From positions 1 to 64,000 of the forward strand of contig NZ_JBEDYP020000008.1 in NCBI RefSeq assembly GCF_040117685.2: DNA of 64,000 nucleotides. Direction: 5' to 3'. The notes beneath the pieces were generated by a model, which saw only the letters and a program-made list of their open reading frames with translations, was not told the origin of the DNA and did no database searches. Position 1 is the first letter of the stretch. Each line of letters begins with the position of its first letter. Positions 46,332-54,236 of this stretch are shown here, in pieces. The position numbers and the translations under genes are program-made. Source of the DNA: Gracilimonas sp040117685. Its GTDB lineage: Bacteria; Bacteroidota; Rhodothermia; Balneolales; Balneolaceae.

Positions 46332-46985
46332 TCAATTATCCAGACGGAAGTTAATGGAAAGAGCGTACTGAACACGTACCGGACGCCCACGCTGCATGCC
46401 CGGACTAAATTCTGCTTTTTGGACGGCTTTCAGTGCTTCTTCATCACAACCACCGCCTATGCCACGCACAACCTGAGCATTTTCGACGTTGCCTTGTTCA
46501 TTTACGATAAACTGAACAGTAACCCGACCTTCAATACCGGCCCGACGTGCCATCTCAGGATACTTAACGCTTCCCTGAAGTTTAGCCATACCGCCTTTAA
46601 GCTCAGGCATCTGCTCTACAACCACGAAGAACTCCTCTTCTTCCTCTTCATCAGGGGGAGGTGGGGGTAGGTCCATGGGCGCATCCATATCCAATTCGGC
46701 GTCCATGTCAATCATCTCATCCTCAATAATTTCGTCATTAGGAACTTCAACCGGAACCGGTGGGCGGGGTGGGGGAGGCGGAGTTTCGACTTGTTTGGTT
46801 TGAATGACTTCCTCCATCTCAACCACTTCCTGCTCATCCAAAGCAATCTCTTTCGGTGGTTCCGCTTCGATGTTTATTTTAACGACGGCAATCATGAAAA
46901 GCAGGGCAAAGATGGTTCCCACTTCTAAAATGATGGTATAGGATTTTCTAAGATTTACTTTAGGTGACTTTCTCTCATTTCTCAT
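46332..46985 (-). CDS. Energy transducer TonB family protein (copy 1)
   Basis: A 217-residue TonB. It passes proton-motive energy from ExbBD to outer-membrane receptors. One N-terminal span (about 16-36) is followed by a Pro/Glu-rich periplasmic linker (TPPPPPRPPVPVEVPNDE, then a long Glu run) and the C-terminal TonB domain (about 128-217): YPEMARRAGIEGRVTVQFIV and GGGCDEEALKAVQ. The end SINFRLDN is intact. A GGGAGGA box precedes the ATG. No exbBD or receptor gene is nearby. It is nearly identical to copy 2 through most of its length. Confidence 0.93.
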   Translation of the reverse strand: MRNERKSPKVNLRKSYTIILEVGTIFALLFMIAVVKINIEAEPPKEIALDEQEVVEMEEVIQTKQVETPPPPPRPPVPVEVPNDEIIEDEMIDMDAELDMDAPMDLPPPPPDEEEEEEFFVVVEQMPELKGGMAKLQGSVKYPEMARRAGIEGRVTVQFIVNEQGNVENAQVVRGIGGGCDEEALKAVQKAEFSPGMQRGRPVRVQYALSINFRLDN

Positions 46986-47090
46986 GATTCCTCCCTGTAA
47001 TTAATAATTCGGAACTTGAAGCTCCTTCAATATCTTTAGTATCAACAAAACAATAACTTATATCGTTTTGTTAACTAACTAATAAAGATT

Positions 47091-47858
47091 TTATTGGATT
47101 GCAAGTTTTACACCTTTAGCTGATTGGATATAGAAAAAAATTACAGGCATAAAAAAAGGTGTGACCGAAAGCCACACCTTAAAATAACTCAACAAATGTA
47201 TTTGAATTAGTTTTCCAATCGGAAATTGATGGACAAGGCATACTGTACACGTACAGGTCGTCCTCGCTGCATTCCGAGTAAAACTCGCTTTTTGTACGGC
47301 TTTCAGTGCTTCTTCATCACAGCCACCGCCAATTCCACGAACAACCTGGGCGTTTTCAACCTTACCCTGCTCGTTTACAATAAACTGAACGGTAACACGG
47401 CCTTCAATTCCGGCTCGACGTGCCATCTCGGGATACTTAACGCTTCCCTGAAGTTTAGCCATACCGCCTTTCAATTCCGGCATCTGTTCTACAACCACGA
47501 AGAAATCCTCTTCTTCCTCTTCTTCAGGAGGAGGTGGGGGTAGATCCATCGGAGCGTCCATATCAAGCTCGGCGTCAAGGTCGATCATTTCGTCCTCAAT
47601 AATTTCGTCATTGGGAACTTCAACCGGGACCGGTGGACGGGGTGGAGGAGGAGGGGTTTCAATTTGTTTGGTCTGGATTACTTCCTCCATTTCTACAACT
47701 TCCTGCTCATCGAGAGCAATAACTTGTGGAGGCTCTGTTTCGATCGTAACCTTAACGGCTGTGATCATGAAAAGCAGAGCGATAATCAAACCTGCCTCCA
47801 GATAGACAGTGTAAGACCTTTTCAGATCTGCTTTAGGTGATTTTCTTTCATTTCTCAT
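47091..47858 (-). CDS. TonB family protein (copy 2), C-terminus frameshifted
   Basis: A 255-residue open frame. Up to ...EALKAVQKASF it matches copy 1 almost residue for residue, but then the frame changes (TRNAARTTCTCTVCLVHQ). In another frame 47271-47207 still encodes MQRGRPVRVQYALSINFRL, ending EN-stop, the normal TonB end. The difference is explained by loss of 2 nt near 47271-47279 (ACTCGGAATG where ACTCCGGGAATG is expected). The frame then runs through its own terminator hairpin before stopping at 47091. The last TonB strand is lost, so function is doubtful unless this is a sequencing error. Confidence 0.85.
   Translation of the reverse strand: MRNERKSPKADLKRSYTVYLEAGLIIALLFMITAVKVTIETEPPQVIALDEQEVVEMEEVIQTKQIETPPPPPRPPVPVEVPNDEIIEDEMIDLDAELDMDAPMDLPPPPPEEEEEEDFFVVVEQMPELKGGMAKLQGSVKYPEMARRAGIEGRVTVQFIVNEQGKVENAQVVRGIGGGCDEEALKAVQKASFTRNAARTTCTCTVCLVHQFPIGKLIQIHLLSYFKVWLSVTPFFMPVIFFYIQSAKGVKLAIQ
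47152..47182 (-). terminator. Terminator of tonB copy 2
   Basis: Read on the minus strand, AAGGTGTG and CACACCTT pair and are followed by seven Ts. It is placed 25 nt after the original stop (47207) but inside the frameshift-extended frame. Confidence 0.88.
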
Positions 47859-47982
47859 AATTCAAATACAATGTTTATCTGTTGTAACGATAAGTTGAAA
47901 AGAACGTGATTTTATACATACTCTGCAAGTCGCAGAACACTAATTTAACTCTTTAAACATATTTTTAGTATGGATGTTTTTG

Positions 47983-48639
47983 TCAGACATCAAGCAGTAT
48001 AAACTGAACGGTTTCTTTGATGCGGAATGAGGCAATCTTTCCGGCTTTCTTTCCGGGTTTGTAGCGTTGGATTTTAATGGCTTTAAGCACGGCTTTGTCA
48101 CACCCTCCTCCAATTCCCCGAATGATAACCGGATTGTGTACCCGGCCATGTTCATCAACATCAAATTCCACTTCTACAATACCCTGAATCCTCATGCGCC
48201 GTGCTATTTCGGGGTAATCGATACTTCTCCTAAAAGCATCCTCCCCGCCAATCATCACGGGAAGTTGTTCAATGTCTTTGAGCAGGTCGTTATTGACGTC
48301 CACAAATATTTGTCCCGGTAAGGGAGGTACCATAAGTCTGTCGGTGGTATTGAACTCGATGATCTCAATGGCCGGTGGATCTATGGGCTCATCATTCGGG
48401 ATGTTAACAGGTACCGTTGGAACCGGAGGTGGTTTTATGGTTTGCCTGGTTTCTGAAACAGAAGGAGGAAGAATCAGTGCGGTTTCTTCACTTTTCACAT
48501 AAGAGAGTTGGCTTGTCCCTTTTTCCGGAAGCTGAATCTTGGTTGCCACAATCATGATCACAAGTGCAATAATAATCCCACCCTCTATCACCAAAGGGTA
48601 ACACAACTTTAAATCTGCTGATGGAACTTTTCGAAGCAT
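47983..48639 (-). CDS. Energy transducer TonB family protein (copy 3)
   Basis: A 218-residue TonB-like protein diverged from copies 1 and 2. One span (about 17-37) leads to a linker with IKPPPVPTVPVNIPNDEPID, then a TonB domain with YPEIARRMRIQGIVEVEFDV and GGGCDKAVLKAIKIQRYKPG. ATG 48639 is chosen because it aligns the N-terminus with the other copies; a GTG at 48645 is also possible. The linker is shorter and lacks the Glu run, so partners may differ. Confidence 0.9.
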   Translation of the reverse strand: MLRKVPSADLKLCYPLVIEGGIIIALVIMIVATKIQLPEKGTSQLSYVKSEETALILPPSVSETRQTIKPPPVPTVPVNIPNDEPIDPPAIEIIEFNTTDRLMVPPLPGQIFVDVNNDLLKDIEQLPVMIGGEDAFRRSIDYPEIARRMRIQGIVEVEFDVDEHGRVHNPVIIRGIGGGCDKAVLKAIKIQRYKPGKKAGKIASFRIKETVQFILLDV

Positions 48640-48731
48640 AAGCACCGGTTCTGAATGCTATAGTAGAATCAATACACCTTTTAAAATAGCAAAATTGACG
48701 AAAAAAGCACCCGATAATGGCTTAATAGCTA

Positions 48732-49373
48732 TTAATTCAGTCTGAAATGAACCAGTTGTTTCATGCGTACCTTTACCAGTTTGCCATTTTGAATACCGGG
48801 AGTGTAACTTTGCAGCTTGATGGCTTCCAGAACCTCTTCATCGCAACCGGCCCCGATGCCCCGGATAATTTCGGGATCTTCAACTTCTCCCTTCTCATTC
48901 ACAATAAACCGGACTTCAACGGTTCCCTCAACCCCGTTTCTTTTTGCGAGTTCGGGGTAGGTGATGTCGCTGTACAATGCCTTAACCCCGCCCTTCATTT
49001 TTGGCATAAACTGGACCTGCTCAAGAATCTCGGGCTTCTCATCTTTGGGTTCTTCCGGAGGGAGGGAAAGCGCTGCTTCGTTATCGCCGAACTCAGGAAA
49101 TTCAATATCAGGAACTTCGATGGGTTCATCATTGGGAACTTCAACAGGTATACGAGCCAATGGCGGAGCTGCCGGTGGTTTTTCTTGTTTTGTGATGGGA
49201 GAAAGAACGATGGGAGGTTCATCAGTTATGATAAAACCAGGATTGTCGGTTTCGGAAACAGGTAAGTGAAATTTAAAGGCACCTATGAAAATCAGAAGCG
49301 CTGCGATTAAGCCCAACTCACAAAGCAGGGTATAGTTTTTGCGAAGATCGAAAGTTGTTTTTGAAGAGCGCAT
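48732..49373 (-). CDS. Energy transducer TonB family protein (copy 4)
   Basis: A 213-residue TonB-like protein, the most upstream of the tandem four. One N-terminal span (about 14-34); a linker with KPPAAPPLARIPVEVPNDEP and an acidic stretch; a C-terminal TonB domain with YPELAKRNGVEGTVEVRFIV and GAGCDEEVLEAIKLQSYTPG, ending HFRLN. The fixed PVEVPNDEP-like linker word is shared by all four copies. An inverted-repeat region lies just upstream of the start. Confidence 0.9.
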   Translation of the reverse strand: MRSSKTTFDLRKNYTLLCELGLIAALLIFIGAFKFHLPVSETDNPGFIITDEPPIVLSPITKQEKPPAAPPLARIPVEVPNDEPIEVPDIEFPEFGDNEAALSLPPEEPKDEKPEILEQVQFMPKMKGGVKALYSDITYPELAKRNGVEGTVEVRFIVNEKGEVEDPEIIRGIGAGCDEEVLEAIKLQSYTPGIQNGKLVKVRMKQLVHFRLN

Positions 49374-49381
49374 ATCTATAA

Positions 49382-49416
49382 GGATTAGTTTAAAAGTTAC
49401 ATCAAGTAACTAATCC
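49382..49416. promoter_or_regulatory. Nested inverted repeat upstream of tonB copy 4
   Basis: GGATTAGTT (49382-49390) is complementary to AACTAATCC (49408-49416), and inside lies GTTAC-N5-GTAAC (49396-49410), the same half-site layout as at 28084-28098. It could be a regulator site or a hairpin ending the upstream VanZ transcript; there is no T-run. Confidence 0.45.
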
Positions 49417-49437
49417 GAACAGGCACTTGTAATCACA

Positions 49438-49845
49438 TTATGATGCGGGGTCAGCTTTAAACTCGGGGATTTTCCTGGCAAGAAAATATAGAACAAAAAT
49501 GGCAAGACCGGTTCCGGATATGTCTGCTATAAAATCCATAAACTCAGGACTTCTTCCGGTAGGCAACAGATGTTGAAGTATTTCTACAATCAACCCGAAC
49601 AGGGTGCCCACTACAAAAACAGGAACCAGTTTGTACTTTCCTTTTAGAAAGCGAACCAGGCCAAAAAAGAAGGTCCAGGCTCCAAACATAATGAGATGGA
49701 CCAATTTATCCATTCCCAAAAGTGACTGGGGCACATCGTAGCTTACCGGAAAAAGGGTTCCGTATAGGATGGCGCCTGTAGAAATAACCAAAAGCGTAAG
49801 ATAAAGTTTGACCGATCGGGTCAGGATTTTGGTCGGTTTTGTCAT
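49438..49845 (-). CDS. VanZ family membrane protein
   Basis: A 135-residue four-span protein of the VanZ-like family. It contains YGTLFPVSYDVP after the first span, then MDKLVHLIMFGAWTFFFGL, and EILQHLLPTGRSPEFMDFIA with the family's conserved Glu, Arg and Asp. VanZ gives low-level teicoplanin resistance in enterococci; most relatives have no known role in resistance. It starts 3 nt after the nnr stop, so it is probably co-transcribed with nnr. Confidence 0.9.
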   Translation of the reverse strand: MTKPTKILTRSVKLYLTLLVISTGAILYGTLFPVSYDVPQSLLGMDKLVHLIMFGAWTFFFGLVRFLKGKYKLVPVFVVGTLFGLIVEILQHLLPTGRSPEFMDFIADISGTGLAIFVLYFLARKIPEFKADPAS

Positions 49846-49848
49846 TCG

Positions 49849-51348
49849 TTATATAATATCAATAGGTGCTAAAGAACCGGAGTTCTCCACAAAATATTGT
49901 TGTGCTTTCTGGAAGCCGTCCAACAATCCGTAAAAACATGCCAGCTCAGATGATGAATATTTCAGCCAATAAGCCCCTACTTTTCCGGCCAGCACGTCTC
50001 CGAATCCGGCCCGGGAAAAGATACGGGTTTCGTATCCTGTTAAATACGCATCTCCGGTTTCTGTTCCAACAATAGTTGGCATTCCTTTACTTAAGATGGT
50101 GATTTTTTCCTCTCTTGCTTTTTCTTTGGTGAGGTTGAGTCGATCAAAATCATCTTGTACCTCCTGGTTAAACAATGTTTTTAACTCCCCGGGGTGAGGG
50201 GTAAATATCCACTTTGAACCCTCGGGTTTTTTTCGATCCTCCATATTGGAGAGGGCAAACAAAGCGTCGGCATCAATAATCACATCGCCCTCAAAATGTT
50301 GGAGTATGTGTTGGGTGAACCGGATGGTTTCCTGATGCCTTCCCAGTCCCGGGCCGATTAATACTTTTCCGGGCTTTTCGGCGATGATGTTCAGAACATG
50401 TTCGCCATGCTCTTCCTTGAAATAACCATCATCAGGTCCTCCAACCGGCTTTTTGATAATCTGCACCAGCTGCTTCTCATAAATTTCAAGCAGTCCCTTT
50501 GGGGTGATCAGGATGACGGCTCCGAGTCCGGCCGACCAGGCGCTTTTTGCAGCAAGGATTCCGGCTCCGGTCAATCCCTCCGATCCGGCTATGATGTAAA
50601 GTACGCCGCCTTCGTATTTGTGCTTTTGTTTTTTGGGAGATGGGGAAGCGGCTTCAACCCAGCTCCTGTCAATTAACGCAGCTGTTGGTTTCTTAAACTT
50701 GTTGGGAAAAGAAAGTTCACACAAAATAACTTCACCGGCCGTATCAAAACCCTGATTTAAATAAAACCCGGTTTTTAAGGTGCCGAAGCTAAGCGTGAAA
50801 TCAGTCTGTACCGCTGTTCCCAAAATCCGACCGGAATCGGCATGTAATCCGGTAGGGACATCCAAAGCAAACACCGGGATTTTCTGTTTATTGATCCATG
50901 AAATGGCATCGGAGTAGGGGGCACGGACTTCAGAGCTCAACCCTGTTCCCAGCATTCCATCAACGATGAAATCATATGTGTCCGGTTCAAAATCTTCCCA
51001 GTTCAGGAGGTCAATCTTTTCATCCAGCTTTTGAAGCAGATCGAGATTTTTTTGAGTGTCCGGGCTAAGGTCATCGGTTCCCGACAAGAAACAAATCGTA
51101 ATCTTAAAACCCTGCTGGGAAAGTAGCCGTGCAATGACCAATGCATCACCGGCATTATTCCCTTTCCCGCAAAAGAATACACCATGAGAGGCTGAGGAAA
51201 ACCGGAATTGAATAAAATCGGCGGCCCGGGTACCGGCAATTTCCATCAGGGTGAAGCCGTCGATGCCGAATTCAGAGATGGTCTGCTCATCCATATAACG
51301 GGATTGCCCGGCCGAGCATAGATAATATGAATGAGGAATTTGGTTCAT
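49849..51348 (-). CDS. nnr: Bifunctional NAD(P)H-hydrate repair enzyme Nnr
   Basis: This enzyme repairs hydrated NAD(P)H: the YjeF-type N-terminal domain epimerises and the C-terminal domain dehydrates. The 499 residues fit the fusion. The epimerase (about 1-215) has GVFFCGKGNNAGDALVIARL and FIVDGMLGTGLSSEVR. The dehydratase (about 235-499) has YIIAGSEGLTGAGILAAKSA, VLIGPGLG, WIFTPHPGELKTLF and a late SRAGFGDVLAGKVGAY where most relatives have a GGSGDVL-type motif. vanZ follows after 3 nt. Confidence 0.94.
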   Translation of the reverse strand: MNQIPHSYYLCSAGQSRYMDEQTISEFGIDGFTLMEIAGTRAADFIQFRFSSASHGVFFCGKGNNAGDALVIARLLSQQGFKITICFLSGTDDLSPDTQKNLDLLQKLDEKIDLLNWEDFEPDTYDFIVDGMLGTGLSSEVRAPYSDAISWINKQKIPVFALDVPTGLHADSGRILGTAVQTDFTLSFGTLKTGFYLNQGFDTAGEVILCELSFPNKFKKPTAALIDRSWVEAASPSPKKQKHKYEGGVLYIIAGSEGLTGAGILAAKSAWSAGLGAVILITPKGLLEIYEKQLVQIIKKPVGGPDDGYFKEEHGEHVLNIIAEKPGKVLIGPGLGRHQETIRFTQHILQHFEGDVIIDADALFALSNMEDRKKPEGSKWIFTPHPGELKTLFNQEVQDDFDRLNLTKEKAREEKITILSKGMPTIVGTETGDAYLTGYETRIFSRAGFGDVLAGKVGAYWLKYSSSELACFYGLLDGFQKAQQYFVENSGSLAPIDII

Positions 51349-51366
51349 TATTAGGATCCATTATTA

Positions 51367-51449
51367 AACGCAGAGGCGCAGAGTAGTCGCAAAGATCGCA
51401 GAGTAATAATCTTTGCGTTCTTTGCGATATCTCAGCGACCTTCGCGATA
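51367..51449. repeat. CGCAAAG/CGCAGAG palindromic intergenic element
   Basis: Left arm copies of CGCAGAG and CGCAAAG face right arm copies of CTTTGCG and CTCAGCG. The 83-nt unit can fold into a long imperfect hairpin and fills almost all of the nnr-proS spacer. Similar CGCAGAG/CGCAAAG strings are known as non-coding spacers in several bacterial groups. Confidence 0.65.
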
Positions 51450-51454
51450 ACATA

Positions 51455-52921
51455 TTAGTAAGACCGGGCAAAAAGCACTTTCTGCTTTGAAGGCTTGCCG
51501 GTTACCATGCACTCTCCTTCTTCCCCGTCTTCAAGAGGAATCAGGCGGATGGTTGCCTTGGTATCTTCTTTAATTTTTTCTTCCGTCTCCGGCGTTCCAT
51601 CCCAATGTGCCCACACAAAGCCACCTTTGTTTTCAATTACTTTTTGGAACTCATCGTACGACTCAACATGAGTGGTCATCTCTTCCCGTCGTTCTTTTGC
51701 TTTGGCAAACAGTTCTTCCTGAATGTCAGCCAGCAGCTTTTGAATGCGCTCACTTAATCCTCCACGGGATTCAATGTTCTTCTCTTTGGTGTCCCGGCGG
51801 GCCAGTTCCACGTTGTTATTTTCCAGATCGCGTGGACCCACGGCTATTCTCAGCGGAATACCGGCTGCTTCATGCTCGGCAAATTTATAGCCGGGGTTTT
51901 GGTTATCACGGTCATCTACTTTGATGCGTACACCCAGGTCTTTCAGTTCATCATAGATGCCATCGGCGTATTCAAGAACGGCTTCCCGCTGCTCATCACT
52001 TCTATAAATGGGTACAATAACTACCTGGGTAGGTGCCAGTTTAGGAGGGAGAACCAGTCCCTGATCATCCGAATGAGTCATAATCAAACCGCCAATCAAT
52101 CGGGTTGACACGCCCCAGCTGGTTGCCCATACCAGTTTGTGCTCACCGTCTTTGTCCTGAAACTTCACGTCAAAAGCCTTGGCAAAATTCTGACCCAGGA
52201 AGTGGGAGGTTCCGGCTTGAAGGGCTTTACCATCCTGCATCAGTGCTTCTATGCAATAGGTTTCAACGGCCCCGGCAAAACGTTCGCTGGCCGTTTTCAC
52301 GCCTTTGATGACCGGCATAGCCATAAATTCTTCAGCAAATGTGGCATATACATCCAGCATCTGTCGTGTTTCCGCTTCGGCTTCCTCTTTTGTGGCATGA
52401 GCCGTGTGCCCTTCCTGCCACAGAAATTCCATGGTTCGGAGGAACAGACGGGTACGCATTTCCCAGCGCACTACATTCGCCCACTGATTTACCAGGATGG
52501 GAAGGTCGCGGTACGATTGAATCCACCCGCGATAGGTATCCCAGATAATGGTCTCAGAAGTAGGGCGGACGATCAGTTCCTCCTCCAGGCGGGATTCAGG
52601 ATCTACTTCCACTCCGCCATCAACGCTTTTAAGCCGGCTGTGTGTAACCACCGCACATTCTTTGGCAAAACCTTCTACGTGCTGCGCTTCCTTAGACAGG
52701 AACGACTTTGGGATAAACAGAGGGAAGTAGGCGTTTTCATGGCCGGTATCTTTGAACATTCGGTCCAAGCCTTCACGCATGTTTTCCCAGAGAGCCATCC
52801 CGTTGGGGCGAATCACCATGCTTCCTCGCACGGGAGAATGCTCGGCCAGTTTAGCCTCCCGGACTACATCCAGATACCATTGTGAATAATCTTTTTCCTG
52901 TGAAGTTATTTTTTGTGCCAT
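51455..52921 (-). CDS. proS: Prolyl-tRNA synthetase (archaeal/eukaryotic-like type)
   Basis: ProS charges tRNA-Pro. At 488 residues without the bacterial editing insertion it is the shorter, archaeal/eukaryotic-like form. Class II motifs are seen: RGSMVIRPNGMALWENM, motif 2 RWEMRTRLFLRTMEFLWQEG (preceded by RPTSETIIWDTYRGWI), and motif 3 with GLIMTHSDDQGLVLPPKLAP. The anticodon domain follows, then a C-terminal domain ending in Tyr (KVLFARSY), as is usual for this type. Confidence 0.96.
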   Translation of the reverse strand: MAQKITSQEKDYSQWYLDVVREAKLAEHSPVRGSMVIRPNGMALWENMREGLDRMFKDTGHENAYFPLFIPKSFLSKEAQHVEGFAKECAVVTHSRLKSVDGGVEVDPESRLEEELIVRPTSETIIWDTYRGWIQSYRDLPILVNQWANVVRWEMRTRLFLRTMEFLWQEGHTAHATKEEAEAETRQMLDVYATFAEEFMAMPVIKGVKTASERFAGAVETYCIEALMQDGKALQAGTSHFLGQNFAKAFDVKFQDKDGEHKLVWATSWGVSTRLIGGLIMTHSDDQGLVLPPKLAPTQVVIVPIYRSDEQREAVLEYADGIYDELKDLGVRIKVDDRDNQNPGYKFAEHEAAGIPLRIAVGPRDLENNNVELARRDTKEKNIESRGGLSERIQKLLADIQEELFAKAKERREEMTTHVESYDEFQKVIENKGGFVWAHWDGTPETEEKIKEDTKATIRLIPLEDGEEGECMVTGKPSKQKVLFARSY

Positions 52922-53125
52922 GAACCTGTTTAATGTGATTTTTACTTAAAGAGAGAAGTTAAGAAATGTAGCGTAGAGAATAAGGCTGAATGAGCAAAAA
53001 ATGTTTTACCCTTTGTTTGAGAATGCCGTATATTTGGTGCCCTTATTGAAAAGGGCCACGAAAGCTCTAAAGCACAAAATATTATTTAGCTTAGTGTTTT
53101 TGAGATTTTGTGGCGATCTAAAAAT

Positions 53126-53199
53126 GCCGTGGTAGCTCAGATGGTTAGAGCGCACGACTCATAATCGTGAGGTCGACGGTTCAATTCCGTCCCACGGTA
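53126..53199 (+). tRNA. tRNA with CAT anticodon (probably elongator Met)
   Basis: 74 nt: acceptor GCCGTGG with CCACGGT, D arm GCTC...GAGC, anticodon stem CACGA/TCGTG around loop CTCATAA with CAT at 53160-53162, T arm GACGG TTCAATT CCGTC, discriminator A53199, no encoded CCA. The acceptor lacks the unpaired first base of an initiator. A tRNA-Ile2 whose C34 becomes lysidine has the same loop and cannot be excluded. The 204 nt upstream hold only a GCCCTT...AAGGGC hairpin near 53040. Confidence 0.93.
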
Positions 53200-53212
53200 C
53201 ATAAAATTATTT

Positions 53213-53246
53213 AGAGCCTGATTCTTCACTGAGTCAGGCTTTTTTG
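53213..53246 (+). terminator. Terminator after the CAT tRNA
   Basis: AGCCTGA pairs with TCAGGCT over a 12-nt loop and is followed by T5-G-T4. It ends the tRNA transcript 15 nt after the discriminator base. Confidence 0.85.
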
Positions 53247-53307
53247 TTTTCTTTAAAGAATTCGATTCTTCATATTAGCTTCTAGAGCGTGTAATTAAAT
53301 TTCCGGG

Positions 53308-53934
53308 ATGAAAAAATCTGAACAATACGAAATGGCCCTGCTGGCTGAAAAGGCGTTGGGGAAAGCCAAGGCGAAGTATGCCGAGCTGATGGATGAGCTG
53401 AAGCAGGAAGAGGATTACAAAGAAAGTAACCTGGCTGTTTCCGTTCATGATTCCATCCGAAACCTGTCCCGAAAAGTAGAAGCTTACCTGAAAGACCAAA
53501 TTTCCATCGATAAGCTGATTGATGAATTCGTGTTTGAGTATGATATCATCGACGGAGAGATGGAGATCGAAAAAGAAGCTTCTCCCAAAATAAAGCGACT
53601 TGCCAAACGACTACTTTCCAGCTACCAGGATTTTATCATTAAGGTGGGTGGAAAAAGAAAGCTAAAGAAACTTGAGAATACAGAAGTACTGACTTACCCT
53701 ATAAAGTCTAAAGGGAAAGCGTACCTTTTTTGGCTGGTTGGGCTTTTCGGCATTCTTGGCTTTCACCGTTTTTACCTGGGGCGAACCGGAACCGGCATCG
53801 GGTGGCTGCTTACCGGAGGACTTTTGGGCATTGGTGCCATTTACGATCTGTTTGCTTTGTCAAAAATGGTGGAGGAGCAGAATATGTACAATGAACTTCG
53901 AGCCGCCAAACTGAAGCAGCTTTCCGGAGATTGA
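53308..53934 (+). CDS. TM2 domain protein with coiled-coil N-terminus
   Basis: A 208-residue protein. The first ~130 residues are charged and helical (KALGKAKAKYAELMDELKQE), probably coiled coil. The C-terminal TM2 domain (about 140-195) has AYLFWLVGLFGILGFHRFYL, then GRTGTGIGW and IGAIYDLFALSKM: two spans joined by a short turn. TM2 proteins have no agreed biochemical role. It stands alone between a tRNA and a convergent regulator gene. Confidence 0.87.
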   Translation: MKKSEQYEMALLAEKALGKAKAKYAELMDELKQEEDYKESNLAVSVHDSIRNLSRKVEAYLKDQISIDKLIDEFVFEYDIIDGEMEIEKEASPKIKRLAKRLLSSYQDFIIKVGGKRKLKKLENTEVLTYPIKSKGKAYLFWLVGLFGILGFHRFYLGRTGTGIGWLLTGGLLGIGAIYDLFALSKMVEEQNMYNELRAAKLKQLSGD

Positions 53935-53958
53935 TGGATTTTCAGCAAAGCTCAGACA

Positions 53959-53994
53959 TAAAAAAAGCTGACGCCAAATCAATGGTCGTCAGCT
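53959..53994 (-). terminator. Minus-strand terminator for the LuxR-type regulator
   Basis: AGCTGACG and CGTCAGCT pair around 13 nt; on the minus strand seven Ts follow. It is about 240 nt past the regulator stop, so its transcript would include the repeats at 54086-54229, or the hairpin may end another short RNA. It may also stop plus-strand transcription from the TM2 gene weakly. Confidence 0.7.
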
Positions 53995-54069
53995 AATATC
54001 ATCTACAGACGGCTATTACCCCATTTGCACTATAAACATACATTTAAGCGGGAAATCCGTCAATGGTGA

Positions 54070-54103
54070 GATTTACGTAATTTTTCTACGTGAAAACACG
54101 TAG
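54070..54103. promoter_or_regulatory. Cluster of TACGT-type motifs with a perfect hairpin
   Basis: TTTACGTAA at 54072-54080 is followed by CTACGTG AAAA CACGTAG (7-bp stem, 54086-54103). Three ACGT-centred words within 34 nt look like a repeated protein-binding site, or a remnant of a mobile palindrome. It lies downstream of the regulator stop, not in a promoter, so the role is open. Confidence 0.4.
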
Positions 54104-54114
54104 TGTTAAATCCC

Positions 54115-54229
54115 AGGCTCCAAATTCCAATGACCAATCTTAAAACAATATTTCCTGCATGGTCATCCTTGTAGATGTAAGGTAATTCGATTACAGCAGT
54201 ATAAATTTAGTCATTGGGATTTGGAGCTT
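54115..54229. repeat. Palindromic intergenic element (AGGCTCCAAATTCCAATGAC)
   Basis: A 20-nt left arm at 54115-54134 is nearly perfectly complementary to GTCATTGGGATTTGGAGCTT at 54210-54229. The 75-nt interior contains CAATGACCAATC and GGTCATCC. It ends 7 nt before the regulator stop codon. Confidence 0.75.
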
Positions 54230-54236
54230 GGTATTT

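Noticed and set aside
51361..51454. A CRISPR-like array (repeated CGCAGAG/CGCAAAG words)
   Set aside because: The words are short, unevenly spaced and arranged as a palindrome; there are no equal-length spacers and no cas genes.
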